Made by a program: the position numbers and the translations under genes | Shown here: positions 6,150 through 7,204 of the stretch, piece after piece | Layout of the letters: each line of letters begins with the position of its first letter | How positions within the stretch are numbered: the first letter of the stretch is position 1 | The notes under the pieces: model-generated | The model's input: only the letters and a program-made list of their open reading frames with translations | Told to the model about the DNA's origin: nothing | The model's database searches: none | Assembly: GCA_038244585.1 (NCBI GenBank) | Contig: JBBRTI010000030.1 | Span: forward strand, 1 to 7,204 | DNA: 7,204 nucleotides | Direction of reading: 5' to 3' | Origin: UBA4664 sp038244585 | GTDB lineage: Bacteria; Patescibacteriota; Saccharimonadia; UBA4664

Positions 6150-6153
6150 AGCC

Positions 6154-6438
6154 CTAGAATTGCCGTTTGCGCTTCTTGGGCTTGATGCCGAACGGAATCA
6201 TGGCGATTCGAACGACGATGGCGATGGTGAGGAGAGTGAGGGCGAGGCCGAAAAGCTTCGGCAGTGCCCAAGACAGAAAGAAGATTGATCCGGTCACAAC
6301 CAGGACGGTGATGACCGCCCGCTGGGGGCTGCCGAAGCAGCGCCGGGCGAGTGCCTGGGTGGAGGCAATCATGCTAATCCAATCTGTTGGAGGAAGAAAA
6401 GGTGCTGGCCGTTCTCCGCGATATGCGGGTCGACTCAC
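6154..6438 (-). CDS. Small two-helix membrane protein, unknown
   Basis: 94 aa from the GTG at 6438; not recognised. Two hydrophobic segments lie at about 41-59 and 62-84, joined by a very short turn (PK, 60-61), with R77 inside the second. The tail KPKKRKRQF is strongly basic, which suggests a cytoplasmic C-terminus. The first 22 residues are polar and Pro/Arg-rich. The GTG start is supported by a strong promoter (6445-6473) whose -10 ends 6 nt before it, so the message would be leaderless. The in-frame ATG at 6372 (72 aa) is an alternative but has only GGA as a weak Shine-Dalgarno. The hairpin at 6124-6149 follows the stop. The promoter, the hydrophobic pattern and the terminal hairpin together make this gene more likely than the overlapping plus-strand frames. 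Function unknown. Confidence 0.62.
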   Translation of the reverse strand: MSRPAYRGERPAPFLPPTDWISMIASTQALARRCFGSPQRAVITVLVVTGSIFFLSWALPKLFGLALTLLTIAIVVRIAMIPFGIKPKKRKRQF

Positions 6439-6444
6439 GGGACT

Positions 6445-6473
6445 ATACTAGCATAAGTTGTATAGAAAGTCAA
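6445..6473 (-). promoter_or_regulatory. Promoter of the small membrane-protein gene
   Basis: On the minus strand TTGACT (6473-6468) and TAGTAT (6450-6445) are 17 bp apart, with TGC just before the -10 as an extended -10. Six bases (AGTCCC) separate the -10 from the GTG at 6438, placing the predicted transcription start at the start codon. The elements interleave with those of the uvrC promoter. Confidence 0.65.
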
Positions 6474-6487
6474 TAAACCCGTATAAT
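6458..6487 (+). promoter_or_regulatory. uvrC promoter, leaderless geometry
   Basis: A perfect TATAAT at 6482-6487 is followed by six bases (ATAACC) and then the uvrC ATG at 6494, so transcription should start at or next to the A of the ATG. A weak -35, TTGTAT at 6458-6463, lies 18 bp upstream. No Shine-Dalgarno precedes the ATG. Confidence 0.65.
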
Positions 6488-6493
6488 ATAACC

Positions 6494-7204
6494 ATGAACG
6501 ACCAACTGCGCGAAAAACTCAAAACACTGCCCAACGAACCCGGGGTCTACTTTCACCGCGACGCTGACAAGAAGATCATCTATATTGGTAAAGCGGCAAT
6601 TCTCAAGAACCGGGTAATGAGCTATTTCCAGAACTCGCGGCAGCGGGATACCAAAACGCGCCTACTTGTCGCGGAAATCGCTGATACCGAATGGATTACC
6701 GTCGGCAGCGAGGTCGAGGCGCTCTTCCTGGAGTCCGAGTTTATCAAGCGCTACAAGCCCAAGTACAACATCGACCTCAAGGACGACAAGAACTTCATCT
6801 ACATCAAAATATCGGCAGACGAGTTCCCTGTCTTTACCTACGTCCGCCGGCCCATGGACGACAAATCTCATTACTATGGGCCGTTCACGAGCTCGGATGC
6901 CGTCCGCCGGGCCATGCGTATGCTGCGCAAAGTTTTCCCGTACGTCACTCATGCCGCCTGGCCTAAGCGAGGCTGCTTGCAATACCACCTGGGTCTGTGC
7001 CCGGGCCCGGAAGAAGGCGCGATCTCGGCCGTTGACTACCGCAAGAACGTCCGCCGTCTCGAAATGTACCTCAGAGGCGAGCAAACAAAACTGATGGACG
7101 CGCTAGAAAAGGACATGCTCAAGACGGCCAAAAAAAGCGACTTCGAAGCCGCCGCCCGCCACCGCGACCAACTACGCGACCTGAAAAGCTTCGGCAAACA
7201 GATG
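6494..7204 (+). CDS. uvrC: UvrC, excision nuclease subunit C, 3' partial
   Basis: 237 codons are visible; the gene runs off the window. UvrC makes the two incisions flanking a lesion after UvrA has loaded UvrB. Seen: the GIY-YIG nuclease domain for the 3' incision, with PGVY at 16-19, YIGKA at 30-34, R40, the EVEALFLESEFIK segment containing E80, and PKYN ending at N92; then YYGPF and the central segment; then the beginning of a UVR motif (DFEAAARHRDQLRDL, from 216) that contacts UvrB. The RNase H-like and helix-hairpin-helix domains for the 5' incision are outside. Homologues such as E. coli UvrC carry four cysteines for a [4Fe-4S] cluster. Only C161-x7-C169 remains here: Glu173 (PGPE) stands where the last Cys is usual, and no Cys lies between F148 and C161. 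There is no Shine-Dalgarno, and the TATAAT 6 nt upstream implies a leaderless message. Confidence 0.97.
   Translation, partial: MNDQLREKLKTLPNEPGVYFHRDADKKIIYIGKAAILKNRVMSYFQNSRQRDTKTRLLVAEIADTEWITVGSEVEALFLESEFIKRYKPKYNIDLKDDKNFIYIKISADEFPVFTYVRRPMDDKSHYYGPFTSSDAVRRAMRMLRKVFPYVTHAAWPKRGCLQYHLGLCPGPEEGAISAVDYRKNVRRLEMYLRGEQTKLMDALEKDMLKTAKKSDFEAAARHRDQLRDLKSFGKQM

Noticed and set aside
6167..6451. 94-codon plus-strand frame overlapping the small membrane-protein gene
   Set aside because: Its composition is Arg/Met-rich without structure, and it would run into the divergent promoter region. The minus strand has the promoter, two hydrophobic helices and a terminal hairpin.
6841..6916. CGTCCGCCGG occurring twice 60 bases apart in uvrC
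   Set aside because: Both copies encode Val-Arg-Arg in frame within conserved coding sequence; best explained by codon preference.
1..7204. Recoding of TGA, as in some candidate-phylum bacteria
   Set aside because: All six visible stops are TAA or TAG, but no conserved gene contains an in-frame TGA, and six stops are too few to infer anything.

Overview
The window holds six protein genes in alternating orientation: two of the three nucleotide excision repair genes (uvrA, and the first 237 codons of uvrC), a debranching-enzyme-like glycosidase that enters from the left edge, a secreted L,D-transpeptidase, two small membrane proteins, and a short unknown gene directly behind uvrA. The standard genetic code fits throughout. 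All six visible stops are TAA or TAG, but no frame needs an in-frame TGA. The coding sequence is fairly GC-rich and the promoters are AT-rich. Bacterial sigma70-type promoters, Shine-Dalgarno (SD) sites and intrinsic terminators are easy to read. The host is a bacterium. The mix of a near-canonical UvrA, a UvrC lacking two of the usual Fe-S cysteines, a PG-binding/YkuD transpeptidase and leaderless-looking starts would suit a Patescibacteria/CPR (for example Saccharibacteria-like) or related environmental lineage. That placement is only an impression.

Layout. 1-1251 (+): C-terminal part of a glycogen-debranching-type (six-hairpin) glycosidase. 1249-1303: hairpins between convergent genes. 1307-1753 (-): four-helix membrane protein of unknown function. 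1754-1936: divergent promoter region. 1937-4795 (+): uvrA, 952 aa. 4817-5131 (+): unknown 104-aa protein, probably cotranscribed with uvrA, closed by a strong terminator at 5154-5184. 5212-5258: perfect 15-bp terminator hairpin for the minus-strand gene. 5263-6042 (-): secreted L,D-transpeptidase with its own extended -10 promoter. 6124-6149: UUCG-capped hairpin. 6154-6438 (-): small two-helix membrane protein. 6439-6493: interlocked divergent promoters. 6494-window end (+): uvrC.

How the genes relate. UvrA (damage sensor) and UvrC (dual incision nuclease) act in one pathway, but here they are separate transcription units with envelope genes between them, and uvrB is not in the window. The transpeptidase and the small membrane proteins belong to the cell envelope and show no visible functional link to repair. 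No mobile element, CRISPR array, tRNA, rRNA or phage gene was seen. All intergenic gaps are shorter than 300 bases. No clear undescribed multi-gene system is present. The items most worth following are the leaderless, overlapping uvrC promoter region, the UvrC cysteine loss, and the uvrA-linked small gene.
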